From DASUMF01 sp040510575 (GTDB taxonomy: Bacteria; Actinomycetota; Acidimicrobiia; IMCC26256; DASPTH01), in NCBI GenBank assembly GCA_040510575.1, contig JBEVIU010000053.1:1-5506 (forward strand): a stretch of 5,506 nt of DNA, read 5' to 3'. This document shows positions 5,040-5,506 of this stretch, piece by piece; within the stretch, counting starts at the first letter, position 1, and each line of letters opens with the position of its first letter. The notes beneath the pieces are model-generated. The model did no database searches, was not told the DNA's origin, and was given only the letters and a program-made list of their open reading frames with translations. Position numbers and translations under genes: made by a program.

Positions 5040-5506
5040 ATGCGCGTCCTCGACACGGTCCACGGCGACAACTCCGACGCGGTAGTGGGGAAGCACGTTG
5101 CGCTTCCCGAACGCCGTCCTCCTGACCGGGCGTTCGTCCGCCTGAACATGATCTCGTCGGCCGACGGCGGGAGCGCCGTCGCCGGGCTCTCCGGTGGGCT
5201 CGGCAACCGCGACGACCATGCGGTGTTCGCCGCGTTGCGCGACGCGGCCGACGGCGTGATCGTCGGGCTCGGCACCGTCGTCGCCGAGGGGTATCACCCG
5301 CCGCCGGCGTCGTCCGACCTCGAGATCTACGTGGTCGCCGACACGAACGACGTGTCCGGCGCCGCAGCACTCTTCGAGTCGCACCAGGTCGTGCTCGTGC
5401 TCCCCGAGGATGCCGGCCCGGTGGCGCACGACGTGCGCGAGCTGCGGTCCGGTCGTGACGGCATGGTCGACCTCGGTCAAGTCGTGGTCGCACTCGCCGG
5501 CAAGGT
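5040..5506 (+). CDS. RibD C-terminal-domain (DHFR-fold) reductase, 'pyrimidine reductase family', N-terminal part, runs off right edge
   Basis: From ATG 5040 the frame stays open for 155 codons to the window end. The sequence shows the stand-alone RibD_C (PF01872-like) pattern: an N-terminal lead, strand FVRLNMISSADGGSAV (32-47), GLSGGLGNRDDHAVFAALRDAADGVIVGLGTV (49-80), and AEGYHPPP (82-89). In the family these are the substrate-binding S-x-D-G turn, the R-S-G-x-L-x-x-x-x-D segment and the NADPH-binding V-G-x-G-T-V-x-x-E-G-Y region. RibD's C-terminal domain reduces the ribosyl group of the pyrimidine intermediate in riboflavin synthesis; free-standing actinobacterial homologues usually have no deaminase domain and an unproven substrate, so riboflavin synthesis should not be assumed. 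There is no deaminase domain upstream: the gene starts 99 nt after the transporter. Same strand and short gap allow, but do not show, co-transcription. Confidence 0.88.
   Translation, partial: MRVLDTVHGDNSDAVVGKHVALPERRPPDRAFVRLNMISSADGGSAVAGLSGGLGNRDDHAVFAALRDAADGVIVGLGTVVAEGYHPPPASSDLEIYVVADTNDVSGAAALFESHQVVLVLPEDAGPVAHDVRELRSGRDGMVDLGQVVVALAGK

Noticed and set aside
4371..5480. A 369-codon open frame on the minus strand
   Set aside because: It lies antisense to the transporter 3' part, the intergenic gap and the RibD-C-like gene, both of which have clear family motifs. Its product is Arg/His/Asp/Gly-rich with no recognisable domain, as expected of the complement of GC-rich coding DNA.

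Overview
The window is high-GC DNA with the compact gene packing, GTG start, short intergenic gaps and weak or absent Shine-Dalgarno sites typical of actinobacteria. Protein sequence flavour and the mix of lipid/acyl-CoA catabolic families would suit Acidimicrobiia or a mycobacteria-like lineage, but this placement is an inference and no marker in the window fixes it. No mobile element, CRISPR array, phage gene or rRNA was seen.

Layout, left to right: (1) 1-692, minus strand, the N-terminal 230 residues of an amidohydrolase-2 family metal-dependent hydrolase running off the left edge. (2) 693-835, a divergent intergenic region. (3) 836-2457, plus strand, a probable three-gene unit: a FAS1-like/MaoC-N hot-dog dehydratase (836-1363), a MaoC-like hot-dog dehydratase (1383-1790) and a YiiM-type MOSC protein with a GTG start (1810-2457), each separated by 19 nt. 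(4) 2510-2582, a complete tRNA-Arg(ACG) without encoded CCA. (5) 2616-3104, minus strand, a small conserved-type protein with a PH-like core and a glycine-zipper segment, possibly translated from a leaderless mRNA. (6) 3105-3230, a second divergent intergenic region with a clear inverted repeat just ahead of the next gene. (7) 3231-4940, plus strand, a 14-TM DHA2-type MFS transporter with an acidic repeat-bearing C-terminal tail. (8) 5040-5506, plus strand, the N-terminal 155 residues of a stand-alone RibD-C/DHFR-fold reductase running off the right edge.

The two hot-dog proteins most likely form one (R)-specific enoyl-CoA hydratase made of two subunits, as in other split FAS1-like/MaoC pairs, so the left third of the window looks like part of a fatty-acid, sterol or aromatic acyl-CoA degradation locus with the divergent amidohydrolase as a possible partner. 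The MOSC, tRNA, PH-like, MFS and RibD-C genes look like ordinary chromosomal neighbours with no evident shared pathway. I did not find a convincing undescribed system; the best leads are the inverted repeat before the transporter, the altered active-site motif in the MaoC protein, and the altered motif C plus tail repeat in the transporter.
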